From positions 86,878,797-86,942,796 of the forward strand of contig NC_071392.1 in the NCBI RefSeq assembly GCF_022682495.2: 64,000 nucleotides of DNA, written 5' to 3'. This DNA comes from Desmodus rotundus. Taxonomy: Eukaryota; Chordata; Mammalia; Chiroptera; Phyllostomidae. A program made the translations under genes and the position numbers. Positions 35,685-46,372 of this stretch are shown piece by piece (the first letter of the stretch is position 1; the number at the start of each line of letters is the position of its first letter). The notes under the pieces were generated by a model. That model worked only from the letters and a program-made list of their open reading frames with translations. It did not search any database and was not told the DNA's origin.

Positions 35685-35901
35685 TACTATATTTTTCGGG
35701 CTATCAGACACACATTTCCCCCATGGGAGGAAAATGGGGGTGCACCTTATAGTCCGAATGTAGCTTACCTGGCTCGCTGGGGTGGGGCAGGGGGTTACTT
35801 ATGTTGTTAAATATTTTACCACATTTTTTGCTTCAAAATTTTTTTTTCCTATTTTCCTCCTCTACAACCTAGGTGCATCTTATGGTCTGAAAAATATGAT
35901 A
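35685..35901. mobile_element. Palindromic MITE, copy 2 (TA-flanked)
   Basis: Same family as 31829-32011. The left end 'tatttttcgggctatcagac' and the right end, read on the other strand, 'tatttttcagaccataagat' match the ends of copy 1. TA flanks both ends. The two copies also share 'agcctacctggctc' / 'agcttacctggctc' and 'ttttcctcctct' inside. About 213 bp with a distinct AT-rich middle. Confidence 0.75.
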
Positions 35902-36129
35902 ATATTTTCTCCATAATAATTTCTAAGTCAAGAGAATATACAATTGTCTTTATATCAGTTTACCAAACAGGAAAACTTCATCAGGCTGAAACATCATCAT
36001 AAAAAATGTCTTTATTGCTTCCAAATCTGTGTGATTACATTGCAATTTTAGAGACAAAAAAGGAAAATGGGTAAGGAATGAACAGATGATAATTCAATGG
36101 AGACAGCAGCTAAAAGTATCCTTTCAAAA

Positions 36130-36940
36130 ATTTGTTACCAAAACAAGGCTTGAGCAGCACTGAGAGATACCTGGTTGCTTGAAGTCGCAGGGAGGGGAAT
36201 AAGGATGAAGTGGTAAACTCACGGAGACTGTGGGTGCCAGCTGGGAGAGTTGAGAGCTGGTCTGTGTGGGGCCCTGACTCGGATATTCCTGGGCTAGCTG
36301 GAGAGGTGGGCTGTGTGAGAGGACAGGCCCTTCCTTCTATGGAGCAGCAGGATTGAGCAAGAGGATTTTATCAAAAAGAAAAAGACCCTCGCGGGCTCTT
36401 TGGGGAATTCCCCTGCAGCAATAGCTCCAGAGGGGCTGTGGGGAGTATTGAGCCCAAATCCTAAGCACCGGGGAGAGTGCAACTCGGAGGGACCTGAGAC
36501 CACAGGCATGAGGGAGAATGTGAATCAAGTAAGGCCCTGCACACACCCATAGCCTGGAGGAGGGTGAGTGCCTGAACCTGTGGGTCCCTGGGCCACTGGA
36601 GAGCTGGGCTGAGGCTGCCCGAGTATTGGTCAGGACGGAGAAGAGCTGGGCTAGGCTGCCTGAGTTGGCTGCAGACAAAAAGAGCAGCAAAACAGGCTTG
36701 GCGAGGGACCCCCTAGCTGAGCACACCCCGGGAATTAAGAACAATGTAACAATAGCCAGAGGGGAGGGGGTGGGATAGTGGAGAGAGGGGTCTATAGGAG
36801 CTACTATAAAGGACACAAGGACAAAATCAAGGGGGAGGGTAGAGATGGGGGAGGGAGGTAGGACTGGCTGGGGTGGGGTGGAGGGATGGAAGAAAATGCA
36901 GACAATTGTAACTGAATAAAAATAAAAAAAATAAAATAAC
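36130..36940 (+). mobile_element. Short L1-derived composite: GC-rich head joined to an L1 3' UTR
   Basis: 36730-36935 is a standard L1 3' UTR: 'taacaatagccagagggga', 'ctactataaaggacacaag' and an A-rich tail, closely matching 45250-45460. It is preceded by about 600 bp of GC-rich sequence ('gggctgaggctgcccgagta', 'gaagagctgggctaggctgc') that resembles an L1 5' UTR and not ORF2. If so, the element has 5' UTR joined directly to 3' UTR, without ORFs. A 208-codon frame on the minus strand (36337-36963) is an antisense artefact of this composition. Confidence 0.5.
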
Positions 36941-37009
36941 CATTCTTCTAAACAAACAAACAAACAAAAAACTGGCTTGGCCAGTTTGAAGCCAGCAGAC
37001 TTGTTTTTT

Positions 37010-38440
37010 TGTTTTTTATTTTAAAGTAATTCTTTATTATTATTTTTTAAATTTTTTTTCTTTTAACACCTTCTTCCTCTCTTTCCTTCTTTCTTGTTCT
37101 ACTCCTTCTTTCTCTCTATATCTCTTCTTCCTTCAGTCTTTTTTTTTTTTTTAATCCCCACAAGCGAGACAATAAAACCTGGAACTGTGAAAAGGCCATA
37201 GTTGGACCCAAAAAGGGGCATCCCAACAGCTGAGATAGTGAAACAAATTTCACTTTGCTACTCCAGAGAACTTGCAAGATATAGTATATTTGTATTAGTA
37301 TTTTTTTCATTATCCTTACATCATTCATTTTATTAGTATTTTTGTATCTCTCTTCTTTCTGTTTAGTCTTCTTCGCTTGACTGGTTAATTTGCATTGTTT
37401 GGTTTCCCCTTGTTCTCTCTTTCAGTGTATTGTTAATTATCTGTCTTTCACTTCACTTGTGTTCCATTAGCACTATTCTAGGACCTATACTCCCTATTCT
37501 AGTTATCCAGATCACATAGATTCTGTCATATGATTGTTGCTCCACTACTATTGTAAATAATAGCTGTACCATACATCTGTAAATACTACACAGAACCCCT
37601 CCCAGATCTCAGCTCACTTCACTGTTTCCTGAACTTTATTACTGGTGGGGTTAACTCTATTCTCTCACACACTACACCTATTTTCTTCCCTTTACTCTCA
37701 CTTTACCTCATAGTCTGACCTCCCACAAGCTCACAGCTTTCTAGCTCCAACTCACAATCCTTCCTCCCCACAACAAGAGTCTTATCTTCTTTCTACCCTT
37801 TCTGAAAAGTGGCTAGGTGGGTGAATTATCATAGTTAACACTATGTATATCCAAAGGATCTCCTATTTCTTCTCTAAGGTCTGGTACTTTAAATATCATA
37901 TAATACAGTCCTGCTCTCTCAAACCATTTCGCCTTCCCCTTAAAATCTACCATAAAAAAAGAATAGGTAGAAGCTGTGAACACCAGGAAGAAGAACAGAA
38001 GAAGGTGAAGGAGGGAGTGGAAGTCACACTAACTCAACCCAGGACCTATTTGGAAATACAACTAAATAGTGAAGAAATTACTAAGAACAAACAACTGAAC
38101 AAGAACAAGAGAAAAGCCTCAAAACCTTGTACACACAGAAGAACCAGCTCCAACACAACCTGCCTACACCTGCACAACAGAAAACAAGAGGTGGGGGACA
38201 GACTGACCCTCAGATAACCAGCTGGTGGGAAAGACCCACCAAAGAAAGACCCAACAAGAACCAAAAACCAAACACATACACAAAGACAACATAAACCACA
38301 GCCCATGATCAGTAAGATCGGGAGATCAAGGAGACTGTACCACTGAATCTCACAGGTATTTCACCACAGAACTTCACACCATAAACCCAGGGGGTCAGAA
38401 CAAAGCAACTTAAGAGGCAGAGGCTAATGGAAAGAGTCTC
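37010..38440 (+). promoter_or_regulatory. L1 5' UTR (probable internal promoter region)
   Basis: Non-coding leader between the T-rich start and ORF1: first pyrimidine-rich ('cttcctctctttccttctt'), then AC-rich before ORF1 ('accaaacacatacacaaag'). The exact 5' end is unclear. Confidence 0.5.
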
Positions 38441-38447
38441 ACAAACA

Positions 38448-39376
38448 ATGGGAAGACAAAGAATCCCCAAATGAAAGAAAAGGAGGAAGTCTCAGAAACA
38501 ATGCTAAATGAAAAAGAGGCAAGTCAATGATCAGATATTGAGTTCAAAAAATTATAAGGAAGCTTAATGAGCTCACACAGAATTACCAAAAACTACAAGG
38601 AAACTACAATGAACTCACTGCAAACTATATCAACATGAAAAAGGAAATAGAAACTATCAACAAGGGCCAAGAGGAAATGAAAAATACAATTTCTGAACTG
38701 AAGAACACAACAGAAGGAATCAAAAGCAGGCTCGATGAAGCAGAGGATTGGATCAGCGAACTGGAGGACAAGGTAGGGAATAGAACACCCAGAATGAGCA
38801 AGAAAAGGAAAAAATGGTCAGAAAGAATGAAGAGGGGTTAAGGGAAATGTAGGACAATATGAAATGTAATAATATCCATATAATAGGGATACCAGAAGGA
38901 GAAGAGGAAGAGCAAGGGATAGAAAACCTGTTTGAAAAAGTAATCATAGAAATTTTTCCTAATTTGGTGACAGAAAAAGACACAAATCCAGGAATCACAG
39001 AGAGCCCCAATCAAGAGGAACCCAAAGAGGCCCACTGCAAGACACATCATAATTAAAATGGCAAAATTCCAAGACAAAGAAAAAATCTTAAAGGCAGCAA
39101 GGGAGAAACAGGAATTAACATACAAGGGAGTCCTGTTAAGGTTAGCAGCTGACTTCTCAGTGGAAATGCCCCAAGCCAAAAGAGAATGGCAAAAAAATAT
39201 TCCAAGTAATGAGAACCAGAGGACTGCAACCAAGACTACTTCACCCAGCAAGGCTCTAAATCAAGATAGAAGGCCAAATAAGGACCTTCCCAGACAAAAG
39301 AAGTCTAAAAGAATATACCTCCACCAAACCAGCTCTGCAAGAGATGTAAAAGGGACTACTTTAAGGAAAGGAAGGA

Positions 39377-39400
<24 letters not shown>
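38448..39400 (+). pseudogene. L1 ORF1 (RNA-binding chaperone), disrupted
   Basis: ORF1p is the trimeric RNA chaperone of the L1 particle. Visible in order: a coiled coil ('MKNTISELKNTTEGIKSRL', near 38674), the RRM-type segment with 'NNIHIIGIPEGEEEEQGIENL' shortened here to its core 'IGIPEGEEEEQGIENL' (near 38880), and the C-terminal domain with 'KILKAAREKQELTYKGV' (near 39085). The frames are broken between these blocks: a stop soon after the ATG at 38448, and shifts near 38840 and 39055. The end is lost before the usual C-terminus, and a (GA)n run follows. Confidence 0.8.

Positions 39401-39418
<18 letters not shown>
39384..39418 (+). repeat. (GA)n microsatellite
   Basis: About sixteen GA units at the L1 ORF1/ORF2 junction. 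Confidence 0.9.
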
Positions 39419-39423
<5 letters not shown>

Positions 39424-39450
39424 AAGGAACACAGGTACAAAAAATCAGCA

Positions 39451-40838
39451 ATGAATAAGTACCTATCAATAATAACCTTAAATGTAAATGGATTAAGTAC
39501 TCCAATCAAAAGACATAGAATAGCTGAATGGATAAGAAAACATGACCCACACATACGCTGCCTACAAGAGACCCACCTCAGGACAGAAGACCTACACAGA
39601 AGGAAAGTGAAGGGCTGGAAATAAATTTTCCAAGCAAATGGACAGGAAAAAAAAAAAAGCAGGGGTAGCAATACGCATGTCAGACAAAACAGACTTCAAA
39701 AAAAGGGCCATAAAGAGAGACCCAGAAGATCACTTCATAATACTCAAAGGAAGAATCCACCAAGAAGTCATAAACACTGTAAATATATATGCACCCAACA
39801 TAGGAGCACCCAAATAGTATAAAGAAAACCTTGGAGGACTTCAAGAAAGATATTGACAGCAACACAATTATAGTAGGGGATTTTAACACCCCACTGTCAA
39901 AGATGGACAGATCTTCCAAACAAAATGTCAACAAAGATATTGTGGCATTGAACAATTCAGTAGATGAAATGGACTTAACTGATATATATAGAGCCTTTCA
40001 TCCCAAAGAAGCAAAATACACATTCGTTTCAAATGCACATGGAACATTTTCAAAGATAGACCACATGATAGGACACAAAACAGGCCTCAACAAATTCAAG
40101 AACATTGAAATCATATCAAGCGTTTTCTCTGACCACAAGGGACTGAAACTAGAAACAAATCTCAAGGAAAAATCCCAAAACACTCAAAAACACGGAGATT
40201 GAATAACAGGCTATTAAACAATGAATGCATGAAGAATGAGATTAGGGAAGAAATCAAAAAGTTTCTGGAAACAAACGAAAATGAACTCACAAGAATCCAA
40301 AACTTATGGGACACAGCAAAGGCAGTCCTGAGAGGGAAGTTCATATAGCGATACAGGCCTACCTAAAAAGAATGGAAACATTTCAAATAAACAACCTAAC
40401 CCTACACCTACAAGAACTCAAGGAACAACAACAAAGACAACCCAGAGCAAGTACAAGGAAGGAAATAAACAAGATCAGAGGAGAATTAAGAGACATAGAG
40501 ACTAAAAGCACAATTTTAAGGATCAATGAATCCAAGAGCTGGTTCTTTGAAAAGATAAAATTGACAAGCCCTTAAGCAGGCTCATCAAGAAAAAAAGAGG
40601 AGCCAAATAAACACAATTAGAAATGAAAGAGGAGAGACTACAACTGATACCACCAAAATACAAAGGATTGTAAAAAATTAAAGAACTATATACCAAGAAA
40701 TGTGAAAACCTAGATAAAATGGACAAATTTCTAGAAAAATATAACCTTCCAAAACTCAATGAAGAAGAAGAAGGAGAAAACCTGAACAGACCAATAACAC
40801 CTGATGAAATTGAAACAGTAATCAAAAAGCTTCTGACA
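39451..40838 (+). pseudogene. L1 ORF2 N-terminal part (endonuclease), disrupted
   Basis: ORF2p carries an APE-type endonuclease that nicks target DNA. The frame opens 'MNKYLSIITLNVNGLSTPI' (the conserved N-terminus with the Asn of the LNVNG motif), then 'CLQETHLR' with the catalytic Glu (near 39568), then a stop at 39622-39624. Later endonuclease blocks follow in shifted frames: 'IIVGDFNTPLS' (near 39868), 'KIDHMIGHK' and '[10 protein letters not shown]' (near 40057 and 40125). The region before the RT domain ends at the HAL1 insertion. Confidence 0.85.
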
Positions 40839-42791
40839 GACTTCTGGCCAAGATGGAGGCATAGATAGACACCCTGTGCCGCCTCATACAACTAAAACAA
40901 GGATAACAACAAACTTAAAAAACAATCAGAACTGACAGAAAATCAAACTGTATGGAAGTCTGACAACCAAGGAGATACAGAAGAAATATTCATCCAGACT
41001 GGTAGGAGGGGCGGAGACGGGCAGCTGGGGTAGAGAGAACTCACAGCAAGGCAGTGGCTGGTGGACCCAGCGAGGTGCCGGATTGTGCAATGGGGCAGGC
41101 CAGGCTGCAGCTAGCAGCCCTGCGGCCCCACATTCACACATAGATAAACCGGGAGGAACGGTGGGGGACCGACACAGACTGCACAACCCAGGGGTCCAGC
41201 TCAGGGAAATAATGCCTCAAACCTCTGATTGAAAACACCCGTGGGGGTTGAGGTGGCAGCAGGAGAAACTCCCAGCCTCACAGGAGAGTTCGTTGGAGAG
41301 ACCCACAGGAGCCTAGAGTGTGCACAAGCCCACCCACTCAGGAATCAGCACCAGAGGGGTCCAGTTTGATTGTGGGTATTGGAGGGAGTGACTGAAGTCT
41401 GGCAGAGAGTGGAGCAAGCACCATTGCTCCCTCTTGGCCCCTCCCCCACATACAGCATCACAGCTTAGTGACCAGCGTTACCCCACCCCATGAACACCTA
41501 AGGCTCTGCCCCTTTACATAACAGGTGTGCCAAGACCAAAAAAAAGCCCAAATGAAAGAATAGATCAAAGCACCAGAAAAAATACAACTAAGCAACGAAG
41601 AGATAGCCAATCTATCAGATGCACAGTTCAAAACACTGGTAAATCAGGATACTCACAGAATTGGTTGAATTTGGTCACAAATTAGATGAAAAAATGAAGG
41701 CTATTCTAAGAGGAACAAAGGAAAATGTACAGGGAACCAATAGTGATGTGAAGGAAACTGGGATTCAAATCAACGGTGTGGACCAGAAGGAAGAAACATC
41801 CAACCAGAAAAGAATGAAGAAACAAGAATTCGGAAAAATGAGAAGAGGCTTAGGAACCTCCAGGACATCTTTAAACATTCCAACATCCGAATTATAGAGG
41901 TGCCAGAAGGAGAAGAGGAAGAACAAAAAGTTGAAAACTTATTTGAACAAATAATGAAGGAGAACTTCCCTCATCTGGCAATGAAATAGACTTCCAGGAA
42001 GTCCAGGAAGCTCAGAGAGTCCCAAAGAAGCTGGACCCAAGGAGGAACACACCAAGGCACATCATAATTATATTACCCAAGATTAAACAGAAGGACAGAA
42101 TCTTAGAAACAGCAAGAGAAAAGGAGACAGTTACCTACAAAGGAGTTCCCAAAAGACTATCAGTTGATTTCTCAAAAGAAACCTTGCAGGCAAGAAGGAG
42201 CTGAAAAGAAGTATTCCAAGTCATGAAAGGCAAGGACCTACATTCAAGATGACTCTATCCAGCAAAGCTGTCATTTAGAATGGAAGGGCAGATAAAGTGC
42301 TTCTCAGATAAGGTCAAGTTAAAGAAGTTCATCATCACCAAGCCATTATTATATGAGATGTTGAAGGGATTTATCTAAGAAAAAGAAGATAAAAAATATG
42401 AACAGTAGAAATGACAACAAACTCACAGTTATTAACAACCACGCCTAAAACAAAAACAAAAGCAAACTAAGCAAACAACTAGAATAGGAACAGAACCACA
42501 GAAATGAAGATCACATGGAGGGTTATCAACAGGGGAGTGGGAAGGGGAGAGAGGGGGGAAAGGTACAGAGAATAAGTAGAAATAGTAGGTAAGAAAATAG
42601 GGGGAGAGTAAGAATAGTGTAAGAAATGTAGAAGTCAAAGAACTTATAAGTATGACCCATGGACATGAACTATAGGGGGGGAATGTGGGAGGGAGGGGGT
42701 GGGCAGGATAGAGTGGAGTGAAGGGGGAGAAAAGGGACAACTGTAATAGCATAATCAATAAATATATTTTTTTTAAAAAAAGCTTCCGACA
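40824..42791 (+). mobile_element. HAL1 (half-L1) non-autonomous retrotransposon, 5'-complete, with target duplication
   Basis: The element proper is about 40839-42776. It is inserted in the host L1 ORF2: 'aaaaagcttctgaca' at 40824-40838 recurs as 'aaaaagcttccgaca' at 42777-42791 (one mismatch), and the host L1 frame resumes afterwards. It begins with 'cttctggccaagatgg', containing the YY1-like CAAGATGG typical of an intact L1-type 5' end. It then has a GC-rich 5' UTR, one ORF1-like region and a G-rich 3' UTR ending in 'cataatcaataaatat'. It has no ORF2, so it must have used the L1 enzyme in trans. Confidence 0.85.
41540..42377 (+). pseudogene. HAL1 ORF1-like protein, disrupted
   Basis: Pieces of an L1-type ORF1 protein: a coiled-coil-like N-terminal part (open frame 41661-41897), then in other frames 'IIEVPEGEEEEQKVENLFEQ' (near 41893), 'KDRILETAREKETVTYKGV' (near 42093) and a C-terminus ending 'LLYEMLKGFI' before the stop at about 42375. 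The sequence is clearly distinct from the host L1 ORF1. Several stops and frameshifts make it inactive. Confidence 0.8.
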
Positions 42792-45191
42792 CACAAAAGC
42801 CCTGAATCAGACGGTTTCACAGGAGAATTCTACAGAGCATTTAAGGGAGAGCTAACCCCCATCCTCCACAGATTATTTGAAAAAATTCAAGAAGATGGAA
42901 GACTGCTAAACTCATTTTATGAAGCCAACATCATCCTAATCCCCAAAGCAGATAAAGACATAACAGAGAAAGAAAACTTCAGGCCAGTATCATTGATGAA
43001 CATTGTTGCTAAGATCCTCAACAAAATATTGGTAAACCACATCTAGCAATACATTAAAAAGATCATACACCATGATCAAGTGGGATTCATCCCAAGGATG
43101 CAAAGATGGTATAATATTTGCAAATCAATAAACATAATACATGACATAAACAAAAGCAAAGACAAAAACCACATGATCATATCAATAGATGCAGAAAAAG
43201 CGTTTGATAAGGTACAGCACCCATTTATGATCAAAACACTCAGAAAAGTGGAAATAGAGGGAGCATTCCTCAACATATAAAGGCCATATATGAGACACCT
43301 ACAGCCAACATTATACTCAATGGACAAAAACTTAGACATTTCCCACTAAGTCCAGGAACAAGATAAGGATGCCCTCTCTCACCACTCCTATTCAACATAG
43401 TATTGGAAGTCCTAGCCACAGCAATCAGACAAGAAAAAGAAATAAAAGGCATCCAAATTGGAAAGACGGAAACAAAACTGTCATTGTTTGCAGATGACAT
43501 GATAGTGTACATGGAATATCCTGTAGACTGCACCAAAAAACTACTCGACCTAATCAATGAATTTAGCAAAACAGCTGGATACAAAGTCAATACTCAGAAA
43601 TCAAAGGCATTCTTGTACACCAACAATGAAACAGCAGAAACAGAAATCAGGAAAAAAATCCCATTTGATATAGCAACAAGAAAAATAAAGTACCTAGGAA
43701 TAAAGCTAACCAAGGAGGTAAAAGACCTGTACTCAGAAAACTACACAACACTGAAGAAAGAAATTAAGGAAGACACAAACAAATGGAAGCATGTACCATG
43801 CTCATGGATTGGGAGAATTAACATCATCAAAATGGCCATACTACCCAAAGCGATTTATAGATTCAATGCAATCCCTATTAAAGTACCCATGACATACTTC
43901 ACAGATATAGAACAAACATTTCAGAAATTTATATGGAACCATAAATGACCCTGAATAGCTGCAGCAATTTTGAGAAGAAAGCAGGAGGGATCACAATACC
44001 TGATATCAAACTGTATTACAAGGCCACTGTAATCAAAATGGCCTGGTATTGGTATAAAAACAGGCACATAGACCAGTGGAACAGAACAGAGAGCCCAGAA
44101 ATAAACCCAAGTCTTTACGGTCAATTAATATTTGACAAAGGAAGCAGGAGCATAAAATAGAGCAAAAATAGCCTCTTTAACAAATGGTGTTGGGAGATCT
44201 GGACAGCTACGTGCAAAAAAATGAAACTCGATCACCAACTTACACCATACACAAAAATAAATTCAAGGTGGATAAAAGACTTAAATATAAGTTGTAACAC
44301 CATAAAAGTCCTAGAGCAAAACATTGGCAGGAAAATCTCAGACATTCCACTCAGCAACATCCTCACAGACATGTCCCCTAAAGCAAGGGACATAAAGGAA
44401 AGAATAAACAAATGGGACCTCATCAAAATAAAAAGCTTCTGCATGGCTAAAAAAAACAGCATTAAAATGAAAAGAGGACCAACTATATGGGAAAACATAT
44501 TTGCCAATGATACCTCAAACAAGGGTCTGATCTCCAAAATATATAAAGAACTCACACGACTCCACTCCAGGAAGACAACCCAATTAAAAAATGGGCAAAG
44601 GACTTGAACAGACACTTCTCCAAGGAAGACATACAGAGGGCCCAGAGACATATGAAAAGATGCTCAGCATCACTAGCCATCAGAGAGATGCAAATTAAAA
44701 CCACAGCGAGGTACCATCTCAAACCGGTCAGAGTGCCCAACATAAACAAATCCACAAACAAATGTTGGAGAGGATGCAGAGAAAAGGGAACCCTAGTACA
44801 CTGTTGGTGGGAATGCAGACTGGTGAAGCCACTGTGGAAAACAGTATGGAATTTCCTCAGAAAACTAAAAATGGAACTGCCTTTTGACCCAGAAATTCTA
44901 CTACTGGGATTATACCCTAAGAACCCTAAAACACCCACCCAAAAGAACCTGTGCACCCCAATGTTCATAGCAGCACAATTTACAATAGCCAAGTACTGGA
45001 AGCAACCTAAGTACCCATCAGCAAGTGAGTGGATCAAAAAACTATGGTACATTTACACAATGGAATTCTACGCAGCAGAGAGAAAGAAGGAACTTATACT
45101 CTTTGCAACAGCAAGGATGGAACTGGAGAGCATTATGCTAAGTGAAATAAGCCAGGCGGTTAGGGACAAATACCATATGATCTCACCTTGA
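42777..45191 (+). pseudogene. L1 ORF2 C-terminal part (reverse transcriptase, Cys-rich domain), disrupted
   Basis: Continues the host L1 after the HAL1. Reverse-transcriptase blocks are visible: 'LIPKADKD' (near 42938), '[17 protein letters not shown]' (near 43179), '[10 protein letters not shown]' with the catalytic Asp pair (43487-43516), '[15 protein letters not shown]' and '[17 protein letters not shown]'. The Cys-rich zinc-knuckle-like segment reads '[18 protein letters not shown]' (near 44764), and the frame ends 'KYHMISP' at 45191. Stops and frameshifts separate the frames at 43075-43280, 43403-43948, 43945-44160, 44221-44607 and 44604-45191. Confidence 0.9.
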
Positions 45192-45465
45192 ACTGGAACC
45201 TAATCAACAAAAGAAAACAAACAAAATACAACCAGAGACATTGAAGTTAAGAACAATCTAACAATAGCCAGAGGGGAGTGGGGAGGGGATAGTGGGGAGA
45301 GGGGTTTTCAGGAACTACTATAAAGGACACATGGACAAAACTAAGGTGGAGGGTGGAGGTGGGGGAGGGAGTTGGGTTTGGTTGGGGTGGGGTAGAGGGG
45401 TGGGGAGAAATTGCAGACAACTGTAATTGAACAACAATAAAAAAATAAAAAATAAAATAACAGCA

Positions 45466-46175
45466 AAAAAAATTGTTAGTAAAAAGTGGTGGGCCAAAGA
45501 TCACACAGTTTCTAGGAATAGTCTATTTAAAAGAAAAGTGAAGAGAAATGATGAGATTGAAGATGAGAAAGTGATGAAATGGAAAGCAGAAGTTAAAAAA
45601 ATCTTTAGAAAGTTTTTCTATATGGGTATAGGAAGTGGAAAACATAAATAATAAATACATTGAGAACTTTTGGAGAAGGTACAGACAGTGGAGTTACAAA
45701 GTGAGGTGTTGGGAGAAATTGACATCAAGTTTTCTATCTAGACACTAGAGTGGGTGGGGAAAACTTAAAAAATTTAGTATGAAGAATAAACACTTGTATA
45801 AGAAAAGTTAAATTGGATGTTCTCATGGTGCCCCGTGTCTATCCCCTTTACTGGTGGTATTGTACCCAGCCCTGACTTCTGTGCCTCTTAGCTGCTAAGA
45901 CCAGGAGCACCCTCTTGTAGAGTATGACTGCCCCTTCCACATCAGACTCTGGCCACGCATTGACACAGAGGTACAAAAATATGGACTGCCTCGACTCAAG
46001 GCAGGACCAGCCTTGTGGGTGCAATACATGATCCAGAGCTTTGTGGTGGAGCAGACTAGACCCCAGAATTATTAAAACGTTCGTCCTGGATGTCCTCCCC
46101 TACCTTATCCTGCCACTTTACTACTTTACTCCTGAAGGTATTAAATGGAGTAAATCACTGAAATGAGAATCCCTG
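45466..46175. other. Unassigned spacer between L1 and the kinase-derived array
   Basis: Low-complexity AT-rich DNA to about 45800, then a GC-richer stretch (45820-46085) without a recognised repeat or open frame. Nothing supported. Confidence 0.4.
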
Positions 46176-46372
46176 TCACAGGTTCAGCTTCAGGGGACAG
46201 GGACGTCTAAAAGTTTCATGGGACTCCAAAATAGTGCTGCTAGTTCTGCTGCTGCTGCTCCTCTTGGTGCTGCTGATGCTACTGGTGCTGCTGCTCCTGG
46301 TGCTCCTGGTGCTCCTGGTGCTGCTGCTACTGCTGCTGCCTCTGCTGCTGGTGCTGCTGGGTGGTGAGGGAA
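46176..46372 (-). pseudogene. Kinase-tail remnant with expanded trinucleotides (copy 5, terminal piece)
   Basis: On the minus strand the 45-bp array runs in frame into Ser/Arg/Thr-rich sequence ('STSSRGSSSSSSTRSTRSTR'), the counterpart of kinase tail residues 637-660 ('SRKNSTRRTGSTRSTSSST'), and stops after 'RRPCPLKLNL' at 46176. On the plus strand it is a run of ctg, gtg and ctc triplets (46235-46365). It marks the point where the largest array is still joined to kinase-tail sequence, so the array sits inside a fifth, otherwise lost, gene copy. Confidence 0.65.

Larger units (their letters stand above)
37010..45465 (+). mobile_element. L1 retrotransposon, long but decayed, interrupted by a HAL1
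   Basis: A near full-length L1: 5' UTR (about 37010-38440), ORF1 (38448-39400), a (GA)n tract between ORFs (39384-39418), ORF2 (39451-45191, split by a HAL1 at 40839-42776), G-rich 3' UTR and A-rich tail (45240-45465). Both ORFs carry stops and frameshifts, so it cannot move by itself. Without the insert it would be about 6.5 kb, a normal L1 length. Confidence 0.85.

Noticed and set aside
36337..36963. 208-codon minus-strand ORF
   Set aside because: Antisense of the L1 3' UTR and its GC-rich head; a related C-rich frame appears at 45247-45504 for the same reason.
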